Source of the DNA: Halopseudomonas xiamenensis
GTDB taxonomy: Bacteria; Pseudomonadota; Gammaproteobacteria; Pseudomonadales; Pseudomonadaceae
NCBI RefSeq assembly: GCF_014219065.1
Contig: NZ_JACLGO010000018.1
Location: forward strand, 1-64,000
Reading direction: 5' to 3'
Length of the DNA stretch: 64,000 bases
Below, piece by piece: positions 1 through 9,037 of the stretch (its first letter is position 1; each line of letters opens with the position of its first letter). Under the pieces are notes generated by a model. The model had not been told where the DNA came from, made no database searches, and was given only the letters and a program-made list of their open reading frames with translations. The position numbers and the translations under genes are program-made.

Positions 1-77
1 CGATCTTCCAGGTGGCTGATTATGGCCTGGTAGCCGACCTGTTCGAGGCGGTGCCGGAGCTGGCTGGCAAGCTGTAA
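1..77 (+). CDS. etfA: Electron transfer flavoprotein alpha subunit, C-terminal end (partial)
   Basis: Only the last 24 codons and the stop (TAA at 75-77) are present; the frame opens at base 3. The tail reads VADYGLVADLFEAVPEL followed by AGKL, which I recognise as the conserved C-terminus of EtfA (FixB). EtfA is the FAD- and AMP-binding half of the electron transfer flavoprotein, which passes electrons from acyl-CoA dehydrogenases to ETF-ubiquinone oxidoreductase. The gene enters from outside the window, so start, length and etfB partnership cannot be seen. The identification rests on a short tail and is good but not certain. Confidence 0.8.
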   Translation, partial: IFQVADYGLVADLFEAVPELAGKL

Positions 78-93
78 GCTTCAGGCTGGAAAA

Positions 94-135
94 ACGGAAC
101 CCCTGGCTTGTGAGAGTCGGGGGTTTTGTCTTTTT
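94..135 (+). terminator. Rho-independent terminator after etfA
   Basis: AACCCC (98-103) pairs with GGGGTT (120-125) across a 16-base loop and is followed by a T-rich run (TTTTGTCTTTTT). It lies 20 bases after the etfA stop. The stem is short, so strength is uncertain. Confidence 0.5.
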
Positions 136-153
136 GGGGTGTGTGTTGGGTTT

Positions 154-328
154 CCCCTCTCCCCAGCCCTCTCCCGCAAGGGGAGAGGGAGCATGTCTGT
201 GCTCGCTGGCTGTTTTGAGTATTTCTGATGTTTCCAGCGAGCAACAACTGATCAGGGGGGGGCACAAAATTTGCCGTTTGCACAGCCTGGCTCCCTCTCC
301 CCTTGCGGGAGAGGGCTGGGGAGAGGGG
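154..328. repeat. Perfect 39-bp inverted repeat pair between etfA and lpxH
   Basis: Arms at 154-192 and 290-328 are exact reverse complements over 39 bases, separated by 97 bases. Each arm is itself a hairpin: CCTCTCCC, loop GCAAG, GGGAGAGG. The unit resembles the CTCTCCC-GCAA-GGGGAGAG type of dispersed intergenic repeat common in gammaproteobacterial genomes (recalled, not searched). The pair lies between two genes that converge, etfA (+) and lpxH (-), and could fold into one long stem in RNA from either strand, so it may act as a bidirectional transcription barrier. Confidence 0.8.
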
Positions 329-338
329 CTGCCGGCCC

Positions 339-1064
339 TCAACCCAACCCAAAACTCTCCAACCGATACCCATCCTCATCCACCTCCAACACCCAACCAT
401 CCCTGTCCCAATCCCCCAGCACAATCCGCTGCACCGGCCGCCCATCGATCTCCAGCGGGTGCACCGCCGGCCGGTGGGTATGGCCGTGGATCAGAGTGGT
501 CACTCGATGTTCACGCATCACCCGCAGCACCTCGCCATGGTTGACATCGGTAATATCCAACGCCTTGTAACGGGTGCGTTGCTGGCTTTCATTGCGCAGT
601 TTGCGCCCGATCCGGTGGCGGGTCTTCAAGGGCAGATTGCGCAGGATGAACAGGCTCAGCGGGTTGCGCAGCCAGCGGCGCATGCGCATGTAGTCGGTGT
701 CGTCGGTACACAGGCTGTCGCCGTGCATCAACAGCACCCGCTCGCCGTTGAGCTCGAGCAGGGTAGGGTCTTTCAGCAGGGTGCAGCCGGAGCGGCGGCA
801 GAAGTCCCGGCCGATGAGAAAGTCGCGGTTGCCGTGCATCAGGTAGATGGCCACGCCGGTCTGTGACAGTTGCCGCAGGGCGTCGCTTACCTGGTCGGCC
901 AGTGGGTCCGGGTTGTCGTCTCCCAGCCAGACTTCGAAGAAGTCTCCCAGGATGTACAACGCGTCAGCACCCTGCGCGCGGGTCTGCAGGCAATGCAGAA
1001 ACGCCCGGGTGATGTCCGGGCGTTCCTTTTCCAGATGCAGGTCCGAGATGAACAGACAGCGCAT
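339..1064 (-). CDS. lpxH: UDP-2,3-diacylglucosamine diphosphatase LpxH
   Basis: Metallophosphoesterase of 241 residues, the usual LpxH length. It hydrolyses UDP-2,3-diacylglucosamine to lipid X and UMP at the inner face of the cytoplasmic membrane, the fourth step of lipid A synthesis. The full set of Mn-binding motifs is visible: D8-L-H10, GD at 40-41, GNRD at 78-81, H114 with GD after it, and H193-G-H195-T-H197. The start ATG at 1064 puts the first metal ligand at the expected place. ppiB lies 9 bases upstream on the same strand, and the ppiB-lpxH order matches other pseudomonads, so the two are probably co-transcribed. Confidence 0.96.
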   Translation of the reverse strand: MRCLFISDLHLEKERPDITRAFLHCLQTRAQGADALYILGDFFEVWLGDDNPDPLADQVSDALRQLSQTGVAIYLMHGNRDFLIGRDFCRRSGCTLLKDPTLLELNGERVLLMHGDSLCTDDTDYMRMRRWLRNPLSLFILRNLPLKTRHRIGRKLRNESQQRTRYKALDITDVNHGEVLRVMREHRVTTLIHGHTHRPAVHPLEIDGRPVQRIVLGDWDRDGWVLEVDEDGYRLESFGLG

Positions 1065-1073
1065 CTGCGGTGG

Positions 1074-1568
1074 TTACTCGACCAGTTCGGCGCGTTCGAT
1101 GATCACGTCGTCCGCTGGTACGTCCTGATGGCCGGCGCGGCTGGTGGTGCGTACGCCCTTGATCTTCTCGACCACGTCCATGCCCTCGGTAACCTTGCCA
1201 AATACCGCGTAGCCCCAGCCCTGGGTGGTGGGCGCGGTGTGGTTGAGGAAGCCGTTGTCGGCGACGTTGATGAAGAACTGGGCGCTGGCCGAGTGCGGGT
1301 CCATGGTGCGGGCCATGGCGATGGTGCCCACCTCGTTGCCCACGCCGTTGTTGGCTTCGTTCTTGATCGGGGCACGGGTGTCCTTCTGTTGCATGCCCGG
1401 CTCGAAACCGCCGCCCTGGATCATGAAGTTGCTGATCACGCGGTGGAAGATGGTGTTGTCGTAGTGACCGTCACGCACGTACTGCTTGAAGTTCTCGACC
1501 GTTTCCGGCGCCTTGTCGGCGAACAGTTCCAGGGTGATGACACCAAAATTGGTATGCAGCTTGACCAT
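1074..1568 (-). CDS. ppiB: Cyclophilin-type peptidyl-prolyl cis-trans isomerase B
   Basis: Cytoplasmic cyclophilin of 164 residues that speeds proline cis-trans isomerisation during protein folding. It begins [16 protein letters not shown] and has no signal peptide. The catalytic core [14 protein letters not shown] and the downstream motif for the substrate pocket ([16 protein letters not shown]) are intact. An in-frame start 36 bases further upstream (1604) exists, but the start at 1568 matches the family N-terminus and has GAGG about nine bases before it. The gene is divergent from glnS and heads the ppiB-lpxH unit. Confidence 0.95.
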   Translation of the reverse strand: MVKLHTNFGVITLELFADKAPETVENFKQYVRDGHYDNTIFHRVISNFMIQGGGFEPGMQQKDTRAPIKNEANNGVGNEVGTIAMARTMDPHSASAQFFINVADNGFLNHTAPTTQGWGYAVFGKVTEGMDVVEKIKGVRTTSRAGHQDVPADDVIIERAELVE

Positions 1569-1623
1569 GCGGTTGATCCTCGGATTGTTGGGGTAAAGGT
1601 GCAATGCTATCAGCTGAGGCGGA

Positions 1624-1652
1624 TTCAGGCATCCGTCAGTTTAGGGTATGAT
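1624..1652 (+). promoter_or_regulatory. Candidate sigma-70 promoter of glnS
   Basis: TTCAGG at 1624-1629 and TATGAT at 1647-1652 are separated by 17 bases, about 110 bases before the glnS start. The -10 is good and the -35 is weak. It lies in the divergent ppiB/glnS spacer. Confidence 0.45.
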
Positions 1653-1761
1653 GGACGTCTTTTGGCCGGATGGTTCGGGGCTGTCTTGCAGCACGGCGAT
1701 CCATCCGCTGATCAATAGCGTAATGCCGGCGGCATTGCCCAAGATGAGTCCTGAAATACCT

Positions 1762-3429
1762 ATGAACAAACCGGAAACCACGCCACCCGCCCACTTTCTG
1801 CGCCAGATCGTTCAGGCCGACCTGCAAAGCGGCAAGCATGCGTCCATAGTGACGCGCTTCCCGCCGGAACCCAACGGTTACCTGCACATCGGTCATGCCA
1901 AGTCGATCTGCCTGAATTTCGGTCTGGCCCGGGAGTTCGGTGGTGTCTGTCATCTGCGCTTCGATGACACCAATCCGGCCAAGGAAGAACAGGAATATAT
2001 CGATGCCATCAAGCAGGATGTGCAGTGGCTGGGCTTCGAGTGGGATGGCGAGGTGCGTTATGCCTCGGACTACTTCGACCAGTTGCACGCCTGGGCCATC
2101 GAGCTGATCAAGGCGGGCAAGGCCTATGTCTGCGACCTGTCGCCGGAGCAGGCGCGGGAATACCGCGGCAACCTGACCGAGCCGGGCAAGAACAGCCCGT
2201 TCCGTGAGCGCAGCGTCGAGGAGAACCTCGATCTGTTCGCGCGCATGACCGCCGGCGAGTTCCCCGATGGTGCCAGGGCGCTGCGGGCGAAGATCGATAT
2301 GGCCGCGCCGAACATGAACCTGCGTGACCCGATCCTGTACCGGATCCGCCACGCCCATCACCACCAGACCGGCGACAAGTGGTGCGTCTACCCGAGCTAC
2401 GACTTCACCCATGGTCAGTCGGATGCCATCGAACTGATCACCCACTCGATCTGCACCCTGGAATTCGAGGATCACCGCCCGCTGTACGAATGGTTCCTCG
2501 ACAACCTGCCGGTGCCGGCCAAGCCGCGCCAGTACGAGTTCGCCCGGCTGAACCTGAACTACACGGTGACCAGCAAGCGCAAGCTCAAGCTGCTGGTTGA
2601 CGAAGGTCATGTGGATGGCTGGGACGACCCGCGCATGTCCACCCTCAGCGCCTTCCGTCGCCGCGGCTACACGCCGGCGGCAATCCGCGAATTCTGCGAG
2701 CGCATCGGCGTCACCCGCTCCGATGCGGTGGTGGACATGGGCATGCTGGAATTCTGCATCCGTGACGACCTGGACAACAACGCGCCGCGCGCCATGTGCG
2801 TGCTGCGCCCGCTGAAGGTGACCATTACCAACTACCCGGAAGGGCAGGTGGAAAACCTGACACTGCCGCGCCATCCCAAGCAGGATATGGGCGAGCGCAC
2901 CTTGCCGTTCAGCCGCGAGCTGTATATCGACCAGGACGACTACATGGTCGATCCGCCCAAGGGCTACAAGCGTCTGGTGCCCGGTGGTGAAGTGCGCCTG
3001 CGCGGCAGCTACGTGATCCGTGCCGACGAGGCGATCACCGATGCCGAGGGCAATATCGTCGAACTGCTGTGCAGCTACGATCCGGACACCCTGGGCAAGA
3101 ATCCCGAGGGCCGCAAGGTCAAGGGTGTGATCCACTGGGTGCCGGGCGCGGAAAGCGTCGAGTGCGAGGTGCGCCTGTACGACCGGCTGTTCACCGCGGA
3201 GAACCCGGACAAGGCTGGCGACGGCGGTACCTTCCTGGACAACATCAACCCCGACTCGCTGGTGGTACTCAAGGGCTGCCGCGCCGAGCCGTCGCTGGCC
3301 AGTGCGACGCCGGAGGAGCGTTTCCAGTTCGAGCGCGAGGGTTATTTCTGTGCTGACAGCAAGGATTCACGTCCGGGCAACCTGGTGTTCAACCGCACCG
3401 TGACCTTGCGTGATTCCTGGGGGCAGTAA
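1762..3429 (+). CDS. glnS: Glutaminyl-tRNA synthetase
   Basis: Class I aminoacyl-tRNA synthetase of 555 residues that charges tRNA-Gln with glutamine in the cytoplasm. The HIGH motif is LHIGH at 41-45 after FPPEPNGY. The second signature appears as VTSKRK, a variant of the KMSKS loop. The C-terminal anticodon-binding beta-barrels cover roughly 340-555. Upstream in-frame starts exist at 1648 and 1744, but the start at 1762 ([17 protein letters not shown]) gives the family length; its ribosome site is weak, so the exact start is not proven. cysS follows after 3 bases, so glnS-cysS is an operon as in P. aeruginosa. Confidence 0.96.
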   Translation: MNKPETTPPAHFLRQIVQADLQSGKHASIVTRFPPEPNGYLHIGHAKSICLNFGLAREFGGVCHLRFDDTNPAKEEQEYIDAIKQDVQWLGFEWDGEVRYASDYFDQLHAWAIELIKAGKAYVCDLSPEQAREYRGNLTEPGKNSPFRERSVEENLDLFARMTAGEFPDGARALRAKIDMAAPNMNLRDPILYRIRHAHHHQTGDKWCVYPSYDFTHGQSDAIELITHSICTLEFEDHRPLYEWFLDNLPVPAKPRQYEFARLNLNYTVTSKRKLKLLVDEGHVDGWDDPRMSTLSAFRRRGYTPAAIREFCERIGVTRSDAVVDMGMLEFCIRDDLDNNAPRAMCVLRPLKVTITNYPEGQVENLTLPRHPKQDMGERTLPFSRELYIDQDDYMVDPPKGYKRLVPGGEVRLRGSYVIRADEAITDAEGNIVELLCSYDPDTLGKNPEGRKVKGVIHWVPGAESVECEVRLYDRLFTAENPDKAGDGGTFLDNINPDSLVVLKGCRAEPSLASATPEERFQFEREGYFCADSKDSRPGNLVFNRTVTLRDSWGQ

Positions 3430-3432
3430 GCG

Positions 3433-4818
3433 ATGGCATTGCATATCTACAACACGCTGAGCAAGGTCAAGGAGCCGTTACGGCCGCTGGTGGGTAACAG
3501 TGTGCGCATGTACGTCTGCGGCATGACGGTCTATGACTACTGCCACATCGGCCATGCGCGGGTGATGGTGGCCTTCGATGTGGTGTCCCGTTGGCTGCGC
3601 CATCGCGGCTATGACCTGACCTACGTGCGCAACATCACCGATATCGACGACAAGATCATCCGCCGCGCGGCGGAGAACGGCGAGACCTTCCAGCAGCTGA
3701 CCGAGCGCATGATTGCCGCCATGCACGAGGATGAGGGCAGGCTAGGGGTATTGCGTCCGGACCAGGAGCCGCGTGCCAGCGAGCATATCGACGGCATGTT
3801 CAACATGATCCAGACGCTGATCGACAAGGGCTACGCCTATGCGCCGGGCAATGGCGACGTGTACTACCGGGTCGGCAAGTTCGCCGGTTACGGCAAGCTG
3901 TCGCGCAAGCGCATCGAAGACCTGAAGATCGGCGCGCGTATCGAGGTGGACGAAGCCAAGGAGGACCCGCTGGACTTCGTGTTGTGGAAGGCGGCCAAAC
4001 CCGGCGAGCCAAGCTGGCTCTCGCCCTGGGGGGAGGGTCGTCCCGGCTGGCATATCGAATGTTCGGTGATGTCCACCTGCTGCCTGGGCGATACTTTCGA
4101 CATCCATGGTGGCGGTCCGGACCTGGTATTCCCGCATCACGAGAACGAAATCGCTCAGAGCGAGGCCGCCACTGGCAAACCCTACGCCATGAGCTGGATG
4201 CATGCCGGTGCGGTGCGGGTCGATGGCGAGAAGATGTCCAAGTCGCTGGGCAATTTCTTCACCATCCGCGACGTGCTGGAAAAGTATCATCCGGAAGTGG
4301 TGCGCTACCTGCTGGTCGCCAGCCACTACCGCAGCCCGATCAACTATTCGGAAGACAACCTCAGGGAAGCCCGTGGTGCGCTGGAACGTTTCTATCGTGC
4401 GCTCAAGGGCCTGCCGGATGCAGTTGCAGCGGGTGGTGAAGTATTTACCGAGCGCTTCGCGGCCGCCATGGACGATGACTTCAATACGCCTGAAGCCTGC
4501 GCCGTGCTGTTCGACATGGCCCGGGAGGTCAATCGGCTGAAGGAGTCGGATGCGCCGGCGGCCGCGGCACTGGCTGCGCGCCTGCGCCAGCTCGCCAGCG
4601 TGACCGGGCTGTTGCAGCTGGATGCCGACAGCTTTCTGCAGGCCGATGCGGCGGGCAAGGTCGATACCGCCCAGGTCGAAGCTATGGTCCAGGCACGGTT
4701 GCAGGCCCGCACCGAGAAGAACTGGGCCGAGTCCGACCGCATTCGCGATCAACTGGCTGCGATGGGCGTGGTCCTCGAGGACAGCAAGGGCACTACCACC
4801 TGGAGCCTGAAGGACTGA
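3433..4818 (+). CDS. cysS: Cysteinyl-tRNA synthetase
   Basis: Class I synthetase of 461 residues, the standard length, that attaches cysteine to tRNA-Cys. Visible are Cys29 at the start of the zinc site (YVCGMTVYD), the HIGH motif at 38-41, the zinc ligand region [11 protein letters not shown], and KMSKS at 267-271. It starts 3 bases after the glnS stop and is presumably translated from the same mRNA. A strong hairpin with a T-run follows the stop and ends the operon. Confidence 0.97.
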   Translation: MALHIYNTLSKVKEPLRPLVGNSVRMYVCGMTVYDYCHIGHARVMVAFDVVSRWLRHRGYDLTYVRNITDIDDKIIRRAAENGETFQQLTERMIAAMHEDEGRLGVLRPDQEPRASEHIDGMFNMIQTLIDKGYAYAPGNGDVYYRVGKFAGYGKLSRKRIEDLKIGARIEVDEAKEDPLDFVLWKAAKPGEPSWLSPWGEGRPGWHIECSVMSTCCLGDTFDIHGGGPDLVFPHHENEIAQSEAATGKPYAMSWMHAGAVRVDGEKMSKSLGNFFTIRDVLEKYHPEVVRYLLVASHYRSPINYSEDNLREARGALERFYRALKGLPDAVAAGGEVFTERFAAAMDDDFNTPEACAVLFDMAREVNRLKESDAPAAAALAARLRQLASVTGLLQLDADSFLQADAAGKVDTAQVEAMVQARLQARTEKNWAESDRIRDQLAAMGVVLEDSKGTTTWSLKD

Positions 4819-4825
4819 CCCCGGG

Positions 4826-4880
4826 CTGCCGCCATGACTGTACCGGGCGTGGCGGCGGTTTTCTTCCCTGTTTGTTTTTT
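4826..4880 (+). terminator. Terminator of glnS-cysS
   Basis: CTGCCGCCA (4826-4834) pairs with TGGCGGCGG (4850-4858), one G-T wobble, followed by a long T-rich stretch (TTTTCTTCCC, then TTTGTTTTTTT). Confidence 0.75.
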
Positions 4881-4913
4881 TCCTTTATATGGCAACGCTT
4901 TCCCGGCACCTGG

Positions 4914-4947
4914 CTCGCTTCGCGCCGAGGCGGCGCTCCCACTACAG
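4914..4947. repeat. REP element between cysS and the AEC transporter
   Basis: Read on the minus strand this is CTGTAGTGGGAGCG, CCGCCTCGGC, GCGAAGCGAG. That is the classic Pseudomonas REP layout: a GTGGGAGCG head, a GCGCCG/CGGCGC hairpin (4922-4936) and a GCGAAGC tail. Such elements are spread by RAYT transposases; none is visible in this window. Confidence 0.7.
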
Positions 4948-4988
4948 TGTCGGATTTGCCGCCTTGAGCTGCTCAACGGGAGACTCCT

Positions 4989-5897
4989 GTGATCGTAGTC
5001 AATGCCCTTGTTCCCGTATTCGGCCTGATCTTCCTCGGCTGGTTTCTCGGCGCCCGTCGGATCATCCCCAGCGACGGTGGCAAGACCCTGGGAATCATCA
5101 CCTTCAAGCTGTTCATGCCGGTGCTGTTGTTTTCCGGGCTGGCCCGGGCTGATCTGCAGCAGGCGCTGTCGCCGCTGTTGCTGATGCTGTATTACATTCC
5201 CGCCGCGCTGGTGTTCGTCGGCATCAACCTGCTGATGCACCGGCGACTGGGACGCCCCTCATCCATGGGGCTGACGGCCAGCTATTCGAACAATGTCCTG
5301 GTGGGCATTCCGCTGGTAACGGTGGTGCTGGGGGTGGACAGCCTGGTCTACCTGTTCGCCATCCTGGCATTCCACAGCCTGCTGCTGTTCTCCCTGCAGA
5401 GTCTGTACAACGCTTTCTGCAGCGGCAACCGCGACGACAGCTTCGACTGGCGCGGCCTGCTGGCCAGCCTGGCCAACCCGCTGATCATCGGCCTGGCCCT
5501 CGGCGCGCTGGTGAATCTCTCGGGCTTGGTGATTCCGGCGCCGTTGTGGCGTATCGTCGAGATGCTCGCGGCGGCGGCCCTGCCGATGGCACTGCTGATG
5601 CTCGGCATCAGCCTGGCCGGTTACCGCCTGCACCTGAGCGGCACCCTGTTCCTGCTCACCGCGGCCAAGCTGGCGCTGTTCCCGCTGCTGGTACTGGCGG
5701 CAGGCTTGCTGGTGCCGGGGCTGAGTGGCGAGGCGCGCATGGTGCTGGTGCTGATGGCCGCCTGTCCCACCGGGGTGAATGTGCTGGCGTTTCCCATGGG
5801 CCAGGATGATGTGCGCATCATCAGTTCGGTGATTTTCCTGTCGACGGTCGCGGCAGCGCTCACCCTGCCGGTGTGGCTGATACTCCTTTCTTTCTGA
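4989..5897 (+). CDS. AEC-family (auxin efflux carrier-like) permease
   Basis: Integral membrane protein of 302 residues with about ten hydrophobic segments and a break near the middle after a charged loop (SGNRDDSFDW), the two five-helix halves typical of the AEC (Mem_trans) family. Bacterial members move malonate, malate or other small organic anions; the substrate cannot be read here. The start is GTG at 4989 with GGGAG eight bases before it. It stands alone between the cysS terminator and the pntAa promoter region. Confidence 0.85.
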   Translation: MIVVNALVPVFGLIFLGWFLGARRIIPSDGGKTLGIITFKLFMPVLLFSGLARADLQQALSPLLLMLYYIPAALVFVGINLLMHRRLGRPSSMGLTASYSNNVLVGIPLVTVVLGVDSLVYLFAILAFHSLLLFSLQSLYNAFCSGNRDDSFDWRGLLASLANPLIIGLALGALVNLSGLVIPAPLWRIVEMLAAAALPMALLMLGISLAGYRLHLSGTLFLLTAAKLALFPLLVLAAGLLVPGLSGEARMVLVLMAACPTGVNVLAFPMGQDDVRIISSVIFLSTVAAALTLPVWLILLSF

Positions 5898-5985
5898 CAA
5901 AACAACGTCCTGGCAGAGCAAGCCACTGTATTTCCAAAAAAAGTATGATATTTTCCTGTGTTTTTTGAATCGCTTGGGTAAAACA

Positions 5986-6027
5986 TTCGAAAGCCGTACG
6001 AAAAAAGTTTCGAAAGCACTACAAAAG
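5986..6027. promoter_or_regulatory. Direct repeat and ACTACA half-site upstream of pntAa
   Basis: TTCGAAAGC occurs twice, at 5986-5994 and 6009-6017, spaced 23 bases start to start, about two helical turns. The second copy runs into CACTACAAAAG (6017-6027), the same half-site seen upstream of aceA. A possible -10 (TATGCT, 6045-6050) follows. Binding by any particular regulator is inferred. Confidence 0.35.
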
Positions 6028-6102
6028 TTCAATTGCATTTGGTGTATGCTTGCCCGCGTTTTTGACTTTGCATAAAACAAACAATAGGTGAAAGGAGACC
6101 CC

Positions 6103-7230
6103 ATGCCGGTCAGTCTGTTTGTTCCAGGGGAAACACGCGAACACGAGAAACGCGTAGCCCTAGTCCCCTCCGTTGCCAACAAATTGGCGAAGATGGGCAT
6201 CGAATGCTCTCTGCAATCCGGCGCAGGCCTGGCTGCAAGAATTCCCGACAACGCGTTTGAAAAGGAAGGCGTGAAGATCGCTTCCGCTCCGGTCAAGACC
6301 GACCTGGTGTTCAGCGTTCAGCCACCGGAACTGGCCGACATCGAGCAGATGGCGCCCGGCACCGTATTGTGCAGCTTCATCTACGCCCACCGCGAGCCGA
6401 AAATCGTCAAGGCCCTGCGTGATCGCCAGATCACCTGTTTCGCCATGGAACTGGTGCCACGCATCACCCGCGCCCAGGCCATGGATGCACTGTCTTCCCA
6501 GGCAGCTCTAACCGGCTATGCCGCCGGTCTGATGGCCGCCACCAGCCTCAATCGTATCCTGCCGATGATGACCACCGCGGTTGGCTCCCTGCGTCCGGCC
6601 AAGGTGCTGGTCATGGGCGCCGGCGTTGCCGGTCTGCAGGCACTGGCCACAGCCAAGCGCCTGGGTGCCATGATCGAAGGCTACGACGTGCGTGCCGAGG
6701 TGAAGGAACAGGTCGAGTCGGTCGGCGGCAAGTTCGTCGATACCGGCGTCTCCGCCAGCGGCGAGGGTGGTTACGCCCGGGAGCTGACCGAAGAGGAGAA
6801 GGCCCAGGTGGAGCAGGTCATCACCCGCCACATCCAGCAGGCCGACGCGGTGATCACCACTGCTGCGATCCCCGGTCGTCCCAGCCCGAAAATCATCAGC
6901 GAAGCCCAGATCATGGGCATGAAGCCCGGCTCGGTGATCATCGACCTGGCAGGCGAGGGTGGTGGCAATACACCGCTGACCGTGCCCGGCGAAACCGTCG
7001 AGGTCGGCCCGGCCACCATCGTTGCCCCGCTCAACGTACCCAGCCGCCTGGCCGAGCACGCCTCCGAGCTGTACGCCCGCAACCTGCAGAACCTGGTCGG
7101 CCTGATGGTCAAGGATGGCGAACTGGCCATCGACTGGGAAGACGAGATCCTGGCCGGCGCGGTACTGACCCATGCCGGTGAAATCCGCAACGAGGCCGCT
7201 CGCCAGGCCGTCGAATCCGCCGAGGAATGA
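6103..7230 (+). CDS. pntAa: Proton-translocating NAD(P) transhydrogenase, alpha subunit part 1
   Basis: Soluble NAD(H)-binding dI component (375 residues) of the transhydrogenase that uses the proton gradient to make NADPH from NADH. It starts MPVSLFVPGETREHEKRVAL, and the Rossmann site VLVMGAGVAGLQALATAKRLG is followed by the acidic strand end YDVRAEV. The split into PntAa and PntAb instead of one PntA chain is normal in pseudomonads. The start at 6103 has AGGAG six bases before it; an in-frame ATG 15 bases upstream lacks this. The stop overlaps the pntAb start by 4 bases (ATGA), indicating translational coupling. Confidence 0.95.
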   Translation: MPVSLFVPGETREHEKRVALVPSVANKLAKMGIECSLQSGAGLAARIPDNAFEKEGVKIASAPVKTDLVFSVQPPELADIEQMAPGTVLCSFIYAHREPKIVKALRDRQITCFAMELVPRITRAQAMDALSSQAALTGYAAGLMAATSLNRILPMMTTAVGSLRPAKVLVMGAGVAGLQALATAKRLGAMIEGYDVRAEVKEQVESVGGKFVDTGVSASGEGGYARELTEEEKAQVEQVITRHIQQADAVITTAAIPGRPSPKIISEAQIMGMKPGSVIIDLAGEGGGNTPLTVPGETVEVGPATIVAPLNVPSRLAEHASELYARNLQNLVGLMVKDGELAIDWEDEILAGAVLTHAGEIRNEAARQAVESAEE

Positions 7231-7556
7231 TCATGGACCCAGTAACTACCATTACCGGCTTCGTAGCCCTGTATATCTTCATGCTGGCTGCCTTCACCGG
7301 CTATGAAATCATCGGCCGGGTACCGGCCATTCTGCACACGCCGCTGATGTCCGGCTCCAACTTCGTCCACGGCATCGTGGTAGTTGGCGCCATGTGGGCG
7401 CTGCTGAACGCCGGTTCCACGCTGGAGCAGGTCATCGGTTTCTTCGGTGTGCTGCTCGGCGCGGGCAACGCCGCCGGCGGTTATGTGGTAACCGAGCGCA
7501 TGCTGGAGATGTTCAAGCCCAGCGACAAGCGCCAAGGTACAGCGGACAAGGAATAA
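7227..7556 (+). CDS. pntAb: NAD(P) transhydrogenase, alpha subunit part 2 (membrane)
   Basis: Small membrane subunit of 109 residues with three or four transmembrane helices, supplying part of the dII proton channel. The family sequence YIFMLAAFTGYEIIGRVP near the N-terminus and GAGNAAGGYVVTERML near the C-terminus is clear. Two starts are possible (7227, overlapping the pntAa stop, or ATG at 7233). pntB follows after 6 bases. Confidence 0.93.
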   Translation: MIMDPVTTITGFVALYIFMLAAFTGYEIIGRVPAILHTPLMSGSNFVHGIVVVGAMWALLNAGSTLEQVIGFFGVLLGAGNAAGGYVVTERMLEMFKPSDKRQGTADKE

Positions 7557-7562
7557 CAACAG

Positions 7563-8978
7563 ATGAGTCAATTTATAATCGAAGCCGTCTATTTCCTCAC
7601 GGCATTGCTGTTCATCTACGGCCTCAAGCGCATGGCCAGCCCGGTCACCGCGCGCTCGGGCATCCTGATTGCCGGCATCGGCATGGTGCTGGCGGTACTG
7701 GCTGCCTTCCTCTACGGCTTTGACGTACGCGAGGCGGCGCAGGAACACCTGACCATGAACGTGGCGCTGGTGCTGATCGCGCTGGGCCTGGGCCTGGGTT
7801 GGGCCTGGTACAGCGGCAAGAAGGTCGCCATGACCGACATGCCGCAGATGGTTGCCCTGTACAACGGCATGGGTGGCGGTGCTGCTGCCGCCATTGCCGC
7901 CACCGAGCTGTTCTCCGGTAATGCCCAGTCCCACGGTGTAGTAGTTTCCATACTGGCGGTATTGGGTGGTCTGATCGGTGCAGTAGCACTGTCCGGCTCG
8001 CTGATCGCCTGGGCCAAGCTCGATGGCCGCATGAACGGCGTGATCCGTCTGCCGGCTCAACAGCTGATCAATGCGGTACTCTTCCTCGGCTCGCTGGCCC
8101 TGGGTGCGTACATCGTTGTCACTGGCCTCAATGGCGTCATCTCGTTCCCGATGATCGCGCTGTTCTTCATCTTGGCACTGGTGCTGGGCGTGCTGCTCAC
8201 CACCCCCATCGGGGGCGCGGACATGCCGGTGGTGATCTCGCTGTACAACGCCTTCACCGGTCTGGCCGTAGCCTTCGAAGGCTTCGTGCTGCAGAACCCG
8301 GCGATGATCATTGCCGGTACCGTGGTAGGCTCGGCAGGTACGCTGCTGACGCTGATGATGGCCAAGGCGATGAACCGCCCGGTCAGCAACGTTATCTTCA
8401 GCCAGTTTGGTGGCAGCGATGACGACGGTGGCGAGATCGAGGGCAGCATGAAGTCGGCCGATGCGTCCGATGCGGCCATCGCCATGTACTACGCCAGCAA
8501 GGTAATCATCGTTCCGGGCTACGGTCTGGCGGTGGCCCAGGCGCAGCACAAGCTGTACGAGTTCGTGAAGCTGCTGCAGAAGCAGGGCGTGGACGTGGCC
8601 TTCGCCATCCACCCGGTTGCCGGCCGTATGCCGGGCCACATGAACGTGCTGCTGGCCGAAGCAGGCGTGCCCTATGACATCATCCACGACCTGGAAGATA
8701 TCAACGAGGACTTTCCGCAGGCCGACGTGGCCATCGTTCTGGGTGCCAACGACGTGGTCAACCCGGCCGCTCGCCATCGCAAGTCCAGCCCGATCTACGG
8801 CATGCCGATCCTCAACGTGGACATGGCGCGCCAAGCCTACGTGGTCAAGCGTGGCCAGGGCAAGGGCTACTCCGGCGTGGAGAACGAACTGTTCTTCGCC
8901 GAGAACACCTCCATGGTCTACGGCGATGCGCAGAAGGTCATGGTACAGATGATCGAAGCGGTGAAATCGCTGGGTTGA
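7563..8978 (+). CDS. pntB: NAD(P) transhydrogenase, beta subunit
   Basis: Subunit of 471 residues that combines most of the dII membrane channel (about nine helices, residues 1-270) with the C-terminal NADP(H)-binding dIII domain. The dIII fingerprint GYGLAVAQAQHKLYEF is present, followed by the conserved AIHPVAGRMPGHMNVLLAEA and GANDVVNPAA. It is the last gene of pntAa-pntAb-pntB and ends just before a strong bidirectional terminator shared with the AsmA gene. Confidence 0.96.
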   Translation: MSQFIIEAVYFLTALLFIYGLKRMASPVTARSGILIAGIGMVLAVLAAFLYGFDVREAAQEHLTMNVALVLIALGLGLGWAWYSGKKVAMTDMPQMVALYNGMGGGAAAAIAATELFSGNAQSHGVVVSILAVLGGLIGAVALSGSLIAWAKLDGRMNGVIRLPAQQLINAVLFLGSLALGAYIVVTGLNGVISFPMIALFFILALVLGVLLTTPIGGADMPVVISLYNAFTGLAVAFEGFVLQNPAMIIAGTVVGSAGTLLTLMMAKAMNRPVSNVIFSQFGGSDDDGGEIEGSMKSADASDAAIAMYYASKVIIVPGYGLAVAQAQHKLYEFVKLLQKQGVDVAFAIHPVAGRMPGHMNVLLAEAGVPYDIIHDLEDINEDFPQADVAIVLGANDVVNPAARHRKSSPIYGMPILNVDMARQAYVVKRGQGKGYSGVENELFFAENTSMVYGDAQKVMVQMIEAVKSLG

Positions 8979-8993
8979 TTCTGTAGCTGAAAG

Positions 8994-9029
8994 AAAAAGG
9001 GGCTTCGCCTTTGGCGAAGCCCCTTTTTT
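8994..9029. terminator. Bidirectional terminator between pntB and the AsmA-family gene
   Basis: A 16-base stem (AAAAAGGGGCTTCGCC at 8994-9009 with its complement at 9013-9028) has a TTT loop. A-runs on one side and T-runs on the other let it work on both strands. Confidence 0.92.
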
Positions 9030-9037
9030 GTTTTGCC

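Noticed and set aside
1636-3135. Long open frame antisense to glnS (499 codons)
   Set aside because: It is a by-product of high-GC codon bias on the opposite strand of a clear synthetase gene, with low-complexity His/Gln/Ala-rich composition and no family match.
4935-4947. CCCACTACAG as a carbon-regulator half-site
   Set aside because: It is the head of a REP element (GTGGGAG on the other strand), so the ACTACA match is coincidental.
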